Assembly: GCA_016873675.1 (NCBI GenBank)
Contig: VGWG01000020.1
Coordinates: forward strand, 1 to 33,553
From: Lentisphaerota bacterium
GTDB lineage: Bacteria > Verrucomicrobiota > Kiritimatiellia > RFP12 > JAAYNR01
Length of the DNA stretch: 33,553 nucleotides
Direction of reading: 5' to 3'
Shown here piece after piece: positions 14,892 to 23,275 of this stretch (positions within the stretch are counted from its first letter, which is position 1; each line of letters opens with the position of its first letter). Position numbers and translations under genes: made by a program. The notes under the pieces were generated by a model that searched no databases, was not told the DNA's origin, and was given only the letters and a program-made list of their open reading frames with translations.

Positions 14892-16067
14892 ATGAAAAAC
14901 AAAGCCATCTATGACGAGCTGTTGCGTCGCTACCGCGCGCATTTCAACCGCGATCCCGAGGTGGTGGCCTATGCCCCCGGGCGGATTGAGGTGATCGGAA
15001 ACCACACGGACTACAACGAGGGTTTTGTCTGTTCAGCCGCCATCAACTTCGGCACCTTTTTTGCGGCGGCCCGCCGCGACACCGGGGCGTGCCGGCTGGT
15101 GGCGGGCGACCTGATGAAGGAGGTCGCCTTTGACGCGTCTTGCGCCGCGCCGTCGACCGGCGACACCTGGTCGAATTATGTCAAGGGGGTGCTCGCCGGC
15201 TTGCGCGAGCGGGCGGCTGTCCCGTGCGGGTTTGACGGCCTGTTTCTCGGCAACATCCCGCTCGGAGCGGGCCTCTCGTCGTCCGCCGCCCTGGAGATCT
15301 CCTCGGGTCTGGCGCTGGCCCGGCTCTATGGCAGGACGATTGACCGGCTTGATCTGGCCAAGATCGGCCAAGCCGCGGAGCATCGGTTTGCCGGCGTCAA
15401 GTGCGGGCTCCTCGACCAGATATCCTCCCTTTTCGGCGCGGAGGAGATGCTGGTCGAGACCGATTTCCGAACCTTCGCCGTGAAGAACGTCCCGCTGGGT
15501 GAGGATGCCTGCTTCCTGATGTGCAACACCCACGCTCGGCATGCGCTGGTTGACGGCGAGTACAACCGTCGCCGGGCGGCCTGCGAGGAGGCGCGCGACC
15601 ATTTTGCCAGGGTCTTGCCGCATCCGGTGCGGGCGCTGCGAGACGTGTCCATGGAGGAGTGGCGGACGCATCGCTGCGGATTGGACGACGGGGTGGCGCG
15701 CCGCGCCGCGCATCCGATCGGCGAGAACGAGCGGGTGCTGGCTGCGGCGGATGCGCTGGCGACAGGCGACCTCGTTCGCTTCGGTCAGCTCATGTTCGAA
15801 TCGCACGAAAGCTCGCGGGTGAATTTTGAGAACTCCTGTCCCGAGCTGGACTGCCTCGTTGCGGCTGCGCGCAAGATCCCCGGCGTGATGGGCGCGCGCC
15901 TCTCCGGCGGCGGATTTGGCGGTAGCGTGGTCGTCCTCGTCCATCCGAGAGACGCCGAGACAGCGGGTGCGGCCCTGGCCAACGCCTATGCCGCAGCCTT
16001 CGGCAAACCGTGCGATGTGCGCCTGATCCGCCCCAGCGCCGGGGCGTCGGTTGTGAGGGCGGGGTGA
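14892..16067 (+). CDS. galK: Galactokinase
   Basis: Phosphorylates galactose at C1, the entry step of the Leloir pathway. The ATG at 14892 gives 391 residues. The N-terminal galactokinase signature APGRIEVIGNHTDYNEG (about 27-43), the GHMP ATP-binding motif PLGAGLSSSAALE (about 122-134) and the C-terminal RLSGGGFGGSVVVLV (about 335-349) are all present. The frame is open another 34 codons upstream, but that stretch overlaps the deaminase end and lacks family similarity. No clear ribosome binding site precedes the ATG. No other gal genes are in the window; the UDP-sugar pyrophosphorylase at 1006 could handle the sugar phosphate. Confidence 0.94.
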   Translation: MKNKAIYDELLRRYRAHFNRDPEVVAYAPGRIEVIGNHTDYNEGFVCSAAINFGTFFAAARRDTGACRLVAGDLMKEVAFDASCAAPSTGDTWSNYVKGVLAGLRERAAVPCGFDGLFLGNIPLGAGLSSSAALEISSGLALARLYGRTIDRLDLAKIGQAAEHRFAGVKCGLLDQISSLFGAEEMLVETDFRTFAVKNVPLGEDACFLMCNTHARHALVDGEYNRRRAACEEARDHFARVLPHPVRALRDVSMEEWRTHRCGLDDGVARRAAHPIGENERVLAAADALATGDLVRFGQLMFESHESSRVNFENSCPELDCLVAAARKIPGVMGARLSGGGFGGSVVVLVHPRDAETAGAALANAYAAAFGKPCDVRLIRPSAGASVVRAG

Positions 16068-16178
16068 GCGGGTGGGGGAGGGGAATGCGGCGGCCCGGCC
16101 GGCTTTCCGATTGTCCCGCGTGTGAGAGACGGGAACGGGGGATCCGGGTGAGCACCCCGGGGTGAGCAAGCGGAGCGT

Positions 16179-16763
16179 ATGAAGACGCGTATGCCAATGG
16201 TTCTCGGATCGGCGTCGCCGCGGCGGCATAAGCTGCTGCGGGGGCTGGGACTTGATTTCGAGGTGGTCGTCGCGGACACCGAGGAGATCCATGACGCGGC
16301 CGATCCGGTGGGCACTGTCGTGCACAACGCCGTGACGAAACACACCGCCTGCCGCACGCTGCGTCCCGATGCCTGCCTCCTTACGGCCGATACGCTGGTC
16401 TGGTTTGACGGACGGCTCATCGGCAAGCCCCGCGACTTGGGAGAGGCGGCTGAATTTCTGCGGGCCTTCTCCGGCCGCACGCAAACCGTTTACACGGCCG
16501 TCGTCCTCTCGCTGCCGGGAACGGCCCCGGACATCCGGGTCGAGGCCTCGGCCGTTCATTTCAAGGAACTGGACGATGAGACGATCCAGCGCTACCTGCT
16601 TCGCACCCGACCGCTCGACCGGGCTGGCGCCTACGACATTGACGAGAACGGGGATTTGCTGATTCACGGCCATGCCGGTTCCTATGCCAACATCATGGGA
16701 CTGCCGATCGAAGCCGTGCGGGATTGGCTCACCGCCCGCCAGTTCCTGACCCCTGATCCCTGA
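16179..16763 (+). CDS. maf: Maf-family nucleoside triphosphate pyrophosphatase
   Basis: Hydrolyses non-canonical or excess nucleoside triphosphates to monophosphates. The 194-residue protein starts with the Maf signature LGSASPRRHKLL and continues with the conserved TADTLVWFDGRLIGKPRD, FSGRTQTVYTAVVL and GAYDIDENG; the C-terminal GSYANIMGLPIEAV is also typical. An ATG at 16194 is a possible shorter start. The 111-bp gap after galK is GC-rich and contains a short dyad CCGGGTG-AG-CACCCCGG near 16145. tatD begins 13 bp after its stop. Confidence 0.93.
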   Translation: MKTRMPMVLGSASPRRHKLLRGLGLDFEVVVADTEEIHDAADPVGTVVHNAVTKHTACRTLRPDACLLTADTLVWFDGRLIGKPRDLGEAAEFLRAFSGRTQTVYTAVVLSLPGTAPDIRVEASAVHFKELDDETIQRYLLRTRPLDRAGAYDIDENGDLLIHGHAGSYANIMGLPIEAVRDWLTARQFLTPDP

Positions 16764-16776
16764 TCCGTAGAGCGCC

Positions 16777-17604
16777 ATGTTTGATGCCCACACACACATT
16801 CAGGATCCGCGCCTCGCCGCATGCCGCGCCGCCGCGTTGGATGCCGCCTGCCGGGCCGGGGTTTCGGGACTTTGCTGCTGCGCAACCGCGCCGGATGACT
16901 GGGACGCAGTTGCTGCGCTGGTGTGCGACCGTCCGTTGATCCTTCCCGCCTGGGGCGTCCATCCGTGGCAGGCAGGCGATCTTCCCGCTGGGTGGGATGA
17001 CCGCCTCGGCGCGCTGCTTCATGCCCATCCGGAGGCAGCGGTGGGCGAGTGCGGTCTCGACGGCATTCGGGCCGAGCCAGTGCCCGGCATCCAGCGCGCG
17101 GTGTTGCAGCGTCAACTGGAACTGGCGGCCGCCTGTGGCCGGCCTGTCGTGCTCCATGGCGCGCGTGCATGGGGCGCGTTGATTGCGGCGGTCAAACCCT
17201 TCGCCGGCCGCATCCCCGCGCTTGTGGCCCACAGTTTCGGCGGCTCGCGCGACATTTTGCGTGACTGGCTGGCCCTCGGTGGTTTTGTCTCGTTCTCCGG
17301 AACGCTCTGCAATGCCGCCGCAACCCGCGTCCGCGCTGCTGCCGCCGCAACCCCGGCCGACCGCCTCCTCGTCGAAACCGACAGCCCCGATCTGTTTCCG
17401 CAAGGAGGCGTCCTCTGTCCCGGCTGTGCCGTCCCGGCCGTTGCCGCCGACACGGGGCCCAATCATCCCGCCAATCTGGCCGTCGTGCTCGCCGCCCTTG
17501 CCGCAATCCGCGGCGTCGCAACCGACGAACTCGCCAGCCTCACCGAACGGAATGCGCGTCGCGCATTCGGACGCTCTACGCACCCCCTGAACCGGATACC
17601 CTGA
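16777..17604 (+). CDS. tatD: TatD-family metal-dependent deoxyribonuclease
   Basis: An amidohydrolase-fold nuclease of 275 residues. The metal and catalytic residues are visible in order: FDAHTHIQD (HxH), WGVHPW, the Glu in AVGECGLD, His in VVLHGARAW, His in VAHSFGG and Asp in LVETDSPDLFP. The C-terminus (NHPANLAVVLAALAAIRG...ERNARRAFG) is typical TatD. It is close behind maf and probably shares its transcript. A long GC-rich antisense frame overlaps it but is not a gene. Confidence 0.94.
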   Translation: MFDAHTHIQDPRLAACRAAALDAACRAGVSGLCCCATAPDDWDAVAALVCDRPLILPAWGVHPWQAGDLPAGWDDRLGALLHAHPEAAVGECGLDGIRAEPVPGIQRAVLQRQLELAAACGRPVVLHGARAWGALIAAVKPFAGRIPALVAHSFGGSRDILRDWLALGGFVSFSGTLCNAAATRVRAAAAATPADRLLVETDSPDLFPQGGVLCPGCAVPAVAADTGPNHPANLAVVLAALAAIRGVATDELASLTERNARRAFGRSTHPLNRIP

Positions 17605-17910
17605 ACCGATCCGATGGAAAACGACGTCAGGCAACCCGCGAAAGCGGTCGCACGTGTCATCGGCTCGCCAAGGCTGAAGAAAGGATAAATGAAAAAATCG
17701 TGACTGACCCATACTTGATTTTTTTCCCGCTTGACGCCGATGAAATAATCGCTATCCTTCCCGGCGTGAACGATTGGGTAATACCCGCTTTTATAACAAT
17801 TTAGCCGTCGTGTCCCCTGTGACGTTCGATGCTCAAGTTTACCAGCGCCTTTCTGCTTCGTTTCACGTTGGCGCCCGGTCGGACGATGAGGACAGCAAGG
17901 AGTTTCTGAG
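17605..17910. other. Gene-free region before the response regulator cluster
   Basis: About 306 bp, AT-rich from 17680 to 17800. It includes a good promoter (see next entry). There is no convincing gene, RNA or terminator. Confidence 0.55.
17731..17758 (+). promoter_or_regulatory. Promoter for the response regulator/KaiC-like cluster
   Basis: TTGACG (17731-17736) and TATCCT (17753-17758) are separated by 16 bp, giving a leader of about 145 nt before the response regulator start. Confidence 0.5.
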
Positions 17911-18270
17911 ATGGGAACGGTTCTAATCATTGATGATGAAAGTGTCATACGCGATTATTTAGCGACCCTGATTCGCCGTCTGGGACACGAACCCGTCACC
18001 GCGGCAACCGCCATGGCCGGACTCGAGAAGCTGGCGGATCCCGATTGCCAGCTTGTGATCGCGGACATCTTTCTTCCCGATTCGCCGCCGCCCGAGATTT
18101 GGATACAGCAACTCGCCCAGACTGCGGCCGGGCGCATGGTCGTGCTCATCTCGGGCGCGCCGTCGCAAGAGCTGAATGAATGCGCAACCGCCTCTGGCAT
18201 CACCACGTTTCTGAGCAAACCGTTTGAGTTGACGTTTATTCGCCGCATCCTGCAAACCGCATTCAACTAA
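17911..18270 (+). CDS. Single-domain response regulator
   Basis: A stand-alone receiver of 119 residues with no output domain. It has the acidic pair Asp8/Asp9 (LIIDDE), phospho-acceptor Asp52 (LVIADIFLPD), Ser81 (VLISGAP) and Lys103 (FLSKPF), so it should be phosphorylatable. AAGGAG lies upstream of the ATG. It is first in a cluster with a KaiC-like ATPase 43 bp downstream, a membrane protein and tcdA. Such receivers act by protein-protein contact, and the adjacent ATPase is the natural candidate partner, by inference. The orphan histidine kinase at 8016 could be its kinase, but nothing in the sequence proves it. Confidence 0.93.
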   Translation: MGTVLIIDDESVIRDYLATLIRRLGHEPVTAATAMAGLEKLADPDCQLVIADIFLPDSPPPEIWIQQLAQTAAGRMVVLISGAPSQELNECATASGITTFLSKPFELTFIRRILQTAFN

Positions 18271-18313
18271 AAGCATGGCCTGATGACTCGCAACCGTGTT
18301 TGGCGAGGGGTTC

Positions 18314-19069
18314 ATGAATACGAAAACCCGGCTTGGCATACCTTTCTTTGACGACGTGTTCGGCGGCGTCTACCGCGGCTGGCAGACGTTGTGTCACGGC
18401 CGTGCCGGGAGCGGCAAGTCCATCTTCGGGATGCACTTCATTAATCAGGCGCTTGTCGAGGGCGACCGCGCCCTGCTTCTGTCGGAAAACCGTGTGGCCG
18501 ACACGCTCAAGATGTCGGAGCGGTTCGGCATGCCGTTCGCCGCAGCCATGGCATCCGACCAGCTCACGCTGCTGGAGTATGGCGCGTTTATCACCGATAA
18601 AGTCGCCAGCAGCCATATCATGCTCCCCCCGCAGGCGTTCGATGAGCTTCAGGACATGATCGAGCTTCAGTCAATCCGGCGTGTGGTCCTGGATACCGTC
18701 CTCCCCTGGGTGGCGATCCAGCCGGTCTCGCATCTGGAGGATCATATTTATTCGTTCATCCACGCCCTTGACCGGATCGGCGTTACGGTCCTGATGACGC
18801 TACCCAAACCGGTTTCCCATGACGCCTTGATTCTGAAAAACCATCTCGAGGATCTGTGTTCGGTCTCGATCAACCTCGATCATGTGAATCAGTCGGAGCG
18901 CTGCCTGAGTGTCATCAAGTATATCGGTCAGGCGAATAACCTGTCGAGGCCGATCGCGTGTGCCATTCAGGACGGCCACGGATTTGTGCGCGCGTCGCCA
19001 GACACTTCCGAACTCACTCTCGCCAGCGCGAGCCCGCCCGAAAACCGCTCATCCCGAGAGGTCTCATGA
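18314..19069 (+). CDS. KaiC-like RecA-superfamily ATPase
   Basis: A 251-residue single-domain ATPase resembling KaiC/RadA-type proteins. It opens with the KaiC-like NTKTRLGIPFFDDVFGG-x-YRGW, then Walker A GRAGSGKS (29-36), a strand and acidic turn LLLSENRVADTL (KaiC proteins usually have an E-E pair here) and a Walker B strand ending in Asp127 (RRVVLDT). The C-terminal part follows the usual pattern through INLDHVN...SVIKYIGQ. It has one domain where clock KaiC has two. The ATG at 18314 is chosen over an upstream frame because GAGGGG precedes it. Its stop overlaps the next start as ATGA. Its function is unknown; signalling or assembly control is inference from the receiver next door. Confidence 0.85.
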   Translation: MNTKTRLGIPFFDDVFGGVYRGWQTLCHGRAGSGKSIFGMHFINQALVEGDRALLLSENRVADTLKMSERFGMPFAAAMASDQLTLLEYGAFITDKVASSHIMLPPQAFDELQDMIELQSIRRVVLDTVLPWVAIQPVSHLEDHIYSFIHALDRIGVTVLMTLPKPVSHDALILKNHLEDLCSVSINLDHVNQSERCLSVIKYIGQANNLSRPIACAIQDGHGFVRASPDTSELTLASASPPENRSSREVS

Positions 19070-19410
19070 CCCTAGCCGGAACCTTTCCGATTCTCAAAAT
19101 CAGCGTCGGCGTCGGCCTGCTGATCTTAGTTGTTGCGGCTGTCGCCTGCTATAGAATCCTGTCCCGCCGCCGGCGACCATCGCGGGAGGTTCTCGTCCAG
19201 GACGAGGCACCCCAAATAGTCAATCGACCGATCCCTGCGCCCTCTCCGGCCGCCAAGCTTTCCGCCGTAACCCCGCAACCGGAAACCCAGCCGGTGCCGG
19301 TCGGGCCTGAACCCGCCAAACCCCCCGCCGTCAGCGCCTTCCGGCAGGTCGCGCCGAAATCAGCGGACGGACGGCATCCTGTTCGGGAGGCCGATTATGT
19401 GTGGGAGTGA
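19066..19410 (+). CDS. Small membrane-anchored protein, unknown function
   Basis: 114 residues starting at the ATG that overlaps the stop of the KaiC-like gene by 4 nt, so the two are translationally coupled. One membrane helix (about residues 8-28, ISVGVGLLILVVAAVACY) is followed by a very basic RILSRRRRPSRE stop-transfer segment, which puts the tail in the cytoplasm. The rest is Pro/Ala-rich and disordered, ending HPVREADYVWE. No known domain was recognised. It could tether the receiver/ATPase pair to the membrane (inference). Confidence 0.75.
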   Translation: MTLAGTFPILKISVGVGLLILVVAAVACYRILSRRRRPSREVLVQDEAPQIVNRPIPAPSPAAKLSAVTPQPETQPVPVGPEPAKPPAVSAFRQVAPKSADGRHPVREADYVWE

Positions 19411-19416
19411 ACGCGG

Positions 19417-20226
19417 GTGAAAGGACCCTCGCCGCGATCCGCCCTCTTTCATCGCACGGAGCTGTTGCTGGGCCGGTCGGTCCTGGAGCAGTTGGCCAGC
19501 ACCCGTGTCATTCTCTTCGGCGTCGGTGGCGTTGGCAGTTGGTGCGCCGAAGCCTTGGTCCGAACGGGCATCCAACATCTGACCCTCGTCGATAATGACG
19601 TGATCTGCGCGACCAATGTCAATCGTCAGATTCAGGCAACCGCCGCGAATGTCGGACAGGTCAAGGTTCATGAGCTGCTAACCCGGCTGGTGTCCCTCAA
19701 TCCGCAAGCTGCGATCGAGGCTCGGGCGGAGATCTACTCCGCCGAAACCCGCGACAGGTTCACCTTGAACGCCTATGATTATGTGATTGACGCCATCGAC
19801 AGTCTGGCGTGCAAGATCGATCTGTTGGCCACGGCCATGACCGCCGGACCCCGCGTCTACTCCTCCATGGGCGCCGCCTGCAAGCTGGACCCCGCCCAAA
19901 TTCGCGTCGCGTCCATTTGGAAGACCTCGGGATGCGCCTTGGCCCGCGCGGTACGGCGGGGGTTGCGCCAACGCCAGGTTTCGGGGGATTGCCTCTGTCT
20001 CTTCAGCGAAGAACACTTCCCCAACCGGGGCGAAGAATCGGCCTGTGGCACAGGAAATTGCCTCTGTTCGGAAATCGGGCGAGACGGGGCGAAGAGCGAT
20101 GTCTGGTGCGGCCAGAAGGCCCGGATCAACGGTTCGCTTGTGCACATCACCGGCATCTTCGGCTTCCACCTGGCTGGCCTGGTGGTGCAGGACGTGCTCC
20201 GGCGAGTGGATGGCGGGGGCGAGTAG
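19417..20226 (+). CDS. tcdA: tRNA threonylcarbamoyladenosine dehydratase, ThiF/E1-like
   Basis: ATP-dependent cyclisation of t6A to ct6A at tRNA position 37. The 269-residue protein has the E1-like nucleotide-binding GVGGVGSW (35-42), TLVDNDVICATNVNRQ (about 56-71) and the DAIDSLACKIDLL segment that follows Asp in this family, then SSMGAACKLDPAQIRVASIWKT typical of TcdA/CsdL rather than ThiF or MoeB. The start is GTG with GGGAG 9 nt upstream, 6 bp after the preceding gene. Extra Cys residues (GDCLCLF, GNCLCSE) are notable. It is the last gene of the receiver cluster, and may be only a passenger there. Confidence 0.92.
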   Translation: MKGPSPRSALFHRTELLLGRSVLEQLASTRVILFGVGGVGSWCAEALVRTGIQHLTLVDNDVICATNVNRQIQATAANVGQVKVHELLTRLVSLNPQAAIEARAEIYSAETRDRFTLNAYDYVIDAIDSLACKIDLLATAMTAGPRVYSSMGAACKLDPAQIRVASIWKTSGCALARAVRRGLRQRQVSGDCLCLFSEEHFPNRGEESACGTGNCLCSEIGRDGAKSDVWCGQKARINGSLVHITGIFGFHLAGLVVQDVLRRVDGGGE

Positions 20227-20247
20227 CGATGGGTCTCCCCATTTCTT

Positions 20248-21714
20248 CTACCAGGTGCAGAGACCTGTGGCCTCCTGGATGCGGTAGCGGAACACGCGCC
20301 AGCGGGAGTCATCCCGAAACGCTTTATAGCCGGTCGTGAAAACGCGGCCGTCGGCGTTCGTCCACAGCCGGTCAACGTAGGCGGCCGCTCCCGTAAGCGC
20401 CGGCGCCGCCCCGGGGCCCGAGACCCGCACGTCGGTCTCCAGATTGTAGTCCCGCACGTTCCGGCGGGTGAAGTTGGCCGAACCGGTCAGCAGGTCGGCG
20501 GTGCCGTCGCTCTTCTTGACCAGCAGCATCTTGGCGTGCATCTGCTCGCCATGGGTCACCGCCCAGCGGACGGGAACGCCCGCAGCGGCCAGCTCGCGCG
20601 CCGCCTGCCGGTTCGGCATCCCGTTCTTCTCCCGGCCGAAGGCGTCTTTGTTCGGGTCGAGCACCACGCGCATCGCCACGCCGCGACGCGCCGCCGCCTT
20701 CAGGGCGCGGAGGATCGGCCGGTCGGCGAGATAGAACATTACCAGGTCGAGCGAGTCCCCCTGTCCCGCCGCTCCGATCATGGCTTCGGCCGCGTCGGCG
20801 ATCGCTTCCTCCGTCACCACCTGTACCCGGACGGCGTTTATCGGCGCGGGGTCCGCCCACGCGCCGGCCGGGTCGGCCGGTGCCGCGCCCGACAACGAAA
20901 CCCGGCTGCCGCTCATGTTCAGGACCGCCTGCTCGGACTCCAGGACCGACCGCGCGGCCGGACCGTTGAAGACGACTCCAACGTTTGAGTGGACGCTGCT
21001 GCCGTCGTGGGGGTTGGCCGACGTGACCAGGGCGTACAGCTCGCCGCCCGCGTCGGCGACCACCACCTTGCGGTGGTTGGCCTTGAAGTTGAGCAGCGTC
21101 AGCCAGCTTCGCACGGTCACCTTGCCATCGCCGAACGGGTTGGCCACCCAGCCGCCCGTGCTGCTGTTGCCCCACGGTTTGAAGAGCAGCCGCCACACGC
21201 CCGACCAAGCCGTGTTGCTGTCGCGCAACCGGTCTAGCCGGGTGACGACGACCTCGACGCCGGCCTCTTGCAGACGCAGCAGGTGGCCGGCTTCGAGTCC
21301 GCCGTAGACCGTGTTCACCGGATCGGTGATCAGCACGGCCAGCAAATCCGGAACCGCGCGCTTGCGGGCGATCAGGGCGGAGGATAGTTCCTCGCACAGG
21401 TGGCGGTTCGGCGGCGGCCCCGCGCCGATGAACGGGTTGAAGAGAAACATGTCGACCACCGCCAGGTGTTCGGCCCTGCCGATCAGGGCGAAGACCTCGT
21501 CGAAAATATGCTGGTCGGTTTGACGCGCGCCCGCGCCGTCGAGGTAGGTCTGGTCGTACAGGAAGCGGACGTCCGAGGCGGGCAGGAGGTCGCTGCTGTA
21601 GGAGAGTCCATTGGGCAGGGGCTTCACCGCGTGGTAGCAGCAGCCCGGCGCGGCCGCCAGCCAGGCAACCGCCGCACCGTTTTTCAACAGAACCCGCACT
21701 TGGATGCCGGACAT
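20248..21714 (-). CDS. Phospholipase D-family protein, probably exported
   Basis: 488 residues with two HKD-type half-sites: NHRKVVVADAGG near residue 214, with SANPHDGSS after it, and MHAKMLLVKKSDG near 393, followed by LLTGSANFTRRN. This is the layout of cardiolipin synthases and related PLD phosphodiesterases, but the length and the absence of the two N-terminal membrane helices argue against a standard cardiolipin synthase. The N-terminus (VRVLLKNGAAVAWLAAAPGCCYHA) looks like a short signal peptide with adjacent cysteines; the lipobox is imperfect. ATG 21714 is preferred; a TTG at 21747 lies inside a hairpin repeat. The gene converges on tcdA with a 21-bp gap. Confidence 0.85.
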   Translation of the reverse strand: MSGIQVRVLLKNGAAVAWLAAAPGCCYHAVKPLPNGLSYSSDLLPASDVRFLYDQTYLDGAGARQTDQHIFDEVFALIGRAEHLAVVDMFLFNPFIGAGPPPNRHLCEELSSALIARKRAVPDLLAVLITDPVNTVYGGLEAGHLLRLQEAGVEVVVTRLDRLRDSNTAWSGVWRLLFKPWGNSSTGGWVANPFGDGKVTVRSWLTLLNFKANHRKVVVADAGGELYALVTSANPHDGSSVHSNVGVVFNGPAARSVLESEQAVLNMSGSRVSLSGAAPADPAGAWADPAPINAVRVQVVTEEAIADAAEAMIGAAGQGDSLDLVMFYLADRPILRALKAAARRGVAMRVVLDPNKDAFGREKNGMPNRQAARELAAAGVPVRWAVTHGEQMHAKMLLVKKSDGTADLLTGSANFTRRNVRDYNLETDVRVSGPGAAPALTGAAAYVDRLWTNADGRVFTTGYKAFRDDSRWRVFRYRIQEATGLCTW

Positions 21715-21734
21715 GAAACCACTCTCATGAGTTA

Positions 21735-21792
21735 GAGGCTCTTGCAAACACCGCGCAAAGATGCGCCTGACGGCTGGCTTCGCGCGGCGGTG
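21735..21792 (+). repeat. GAGGCTCTTGCAAAA hairpin repeat, copy 3
   Basis: Begins GAGGCTCTTGCAAA, contains TGCGCCTGACGGCTGGC as in the copies around the transposase, and can fold through CACCGCGC / GCGCGGCGGTG. It is a solo, diverged copy directly upstream of the phospholipase D-family gene. Confidence 0.75.
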
Positions 21793-21972
21793 AAGTTCGA
21801 TCCCGTCATTCCGGGCGCGACGGTCTCCACCACCCCAGCAATTCTAATCTTTGTTGTTGTGAGAAAAACGAAAAGTTGAAAGCTGATCAACGCCAACAAA
21901 GACGCTGGCGCCTCGGGTCTGAAATCTGAACCCTCTGTCTGCACACATCGAAAAGGATGCAAGCACTTCGGT
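21793..21972. other. Intergenic remainder between the phospholipase D gene and the helical-repeat gene
   Basis: AT-richer, with a short GTTGAAAGCTGA motif recalling the 7/8-nt repeat at 921-1040. A 76-codon frame on the minus strand covers most of it and runs into the hairpin repeat; I regard it as chance. Confidence 0.4.
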
Positions 21973-23256
21973 TCATAAGGCCCCCGCGATTTCGGTCAGC
22001 AACGCGGCCTTCTCGGCGTCCGGAAGGGAGGACTGTCTCAGTATCCGGGCGATTCCGTCAGGATCGAATTGATCGCCATCGAGCTGCCGCCGGACCTGAG
22101 ATCCCAGCGAGGTTTCTCCGGATGCGTTCAGTAGGCCCAAGGCGGTGGCGGCGATGACCCGCACGCGCGCAACACCCGGTTCCATATCCCCAAGCCAGGA
22201 GATATCGGGAAAAAGCCCTTGATTGGCCTGACCATAGGCCACGTTGCTGAGGAAGTAGGCCTGCGCGGCCGAATTGGCGGGCAGCGCGCGTCCCCATTCC
22301 ACGGCGGCAGCATAGTCTCTCAGGCCGCTGACAACACCCAGGATCTTGGTTGCGGTGGCCATCTGCTCGAACACCGTCGGGTCGGTGATGGTGCTCATAC
22401 GGCCGCTGTCGGCATAGCGGAGCAGCACGGCCACGGCATCCTCGATCCGGTCTTGCGCCAGAATGCCCATCGTCTGGGCGATGGCTCGATCATAGGCGGC
22501 TTCAGTGAGCGTGGAGTGATTCAGCCAAGAGAAAACCGAGTGTAGGATCCGTTGTTGGCCGGCTTCATCCAGCGGATCCCGGCCATCGGTCCGTGCCTGG
22601 AGGGCTTGACGCGCAATCTGCCAGCCGAAGTCGGGTGAAAATTGATTCGAGGAGGCCAGATAGGCGAGTGCAGCCTCCGGACGCAGGCGCACCCAGTGGG
22701 CGAGAATGACAGCGAGCATAGCCTGTTGCCCAGCCTCGGGCAGGCGCTGCACCGCCTGGACAGCCGCTTCCGGGTCCTGACGGGCCCAGGCATCGAACAA
22801 CATGCGGGCCGCATGTGCCTGTTGGTCGGGTGGCAGCGACAAGATATAGGTCAGCGCCTGCTGGAAATCCTTGGCCATGAACGTCCGCAAGGTTTCGGAC
22901 CAGTGGCGGGCGTCGGTCTGCGTATCCATGCCGCGGGGCGGGGTTACGGGAGGGGGTCCCGGCGGCGTAGCTGAAGCCGCCGCGGCAGGGGAGGCGCGTC
23001 CCACATTCCGTTTTTCGGGGGCCGCCGCTGTGTCCGTCTTCGGCGCGACCGGAGACGTCGGGGCAGGCGCAGCCGGCCCGATCGATGGATGCGGCGGGTC
23101 CGGGAGAGGGCTTTCATCCGTTTCAATCGTCGCGGATACGCACGGACGCCGCGCCTGGATTGCGTCGACCAGAAAGGCGGAAAGGAGGGGGAGCGCGAGC
23201 AGTAAGATGCCCCCTCCGATATATGAAATGAAGGCGCGTAAGGATGGCCATCTCAT
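21973..23256 (-). CDS. Membrane-anchored protein with alpha-helical repeats, unknown function
   Basis: 427 residues. One N-terminal membrane helix (about 9-30) is followed by a Pro/Ala/Thr linker (about 48-110) and a large all-helical domain. In that domain a unit of about 31-33 residues recurs, visible as FMAKDFQQALTYILSLP, AWARQDPEAAVQAVQRLP and HWVRLRPEAALAYLAS: an aromatic, then [D/R]-P-E-A-A, then LP. This resembles TPR/SEL1-like solenoids and the repeat-rich exported proteins common in Verrucomicrobia (recollection, not a search). No ribosome binding site is obvious at the ATG. It lies 19 bp after glgB, so it is probably in the glycogen transcript. Confidence 0.75.
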   Translation of the reverse strand: MRWPSLRAFISYIGGGILLLALPLLSAFLVDAIQARRPCVSATIETDESPLPDPPHPSIGPAAPAPTSPVAPKTDTAAAPEKRNVGRASPAAAASATPPGPPPVTPPRGMDTQTDARHWSETLRTFMAKDFQQALTYILSLPPDQQAHAARMLFDAWARQDPEAAVQAVQRLPEAGQQAMLAVILAHWVRLRPEAALAYLASSNQFSPDFGWQIARQALQARTDGRDPLDEAGQQRILHSVFSWLNHSTLTEAAYDRAIAQTMGILAQDRIEDAVAVLLRYADSGRMSTITDPTVFEQMATATKILGVVSGLRDYAAAVEWGRALPANSAAQAYFLSNVAYGQANQGLFPDISWLGDMEPGVARVRVIAATALGLLNASGETSLGSQVRRQLDGDQFDPDGIARILRQSSLPDAEKAALLTEIAGAL

Positions 23257-23275
23257 AGAAGCAATGTCATTTCTC

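Noticed and set aside
21732-21962. A 76-codon minus-strand frame ahead of the phospholipase D gene
   Set aside because: Ends inside the hairpin repeat, has no ribosome binding site and no protein-like pattern.
22975-23011. Possible repeat inserted in the helical-repeat protein linker (VGRASPAAAA region)
   Set aside because: It resembles repeat-derived segments I recall from related bacteria, but no second copy is visible in this window.
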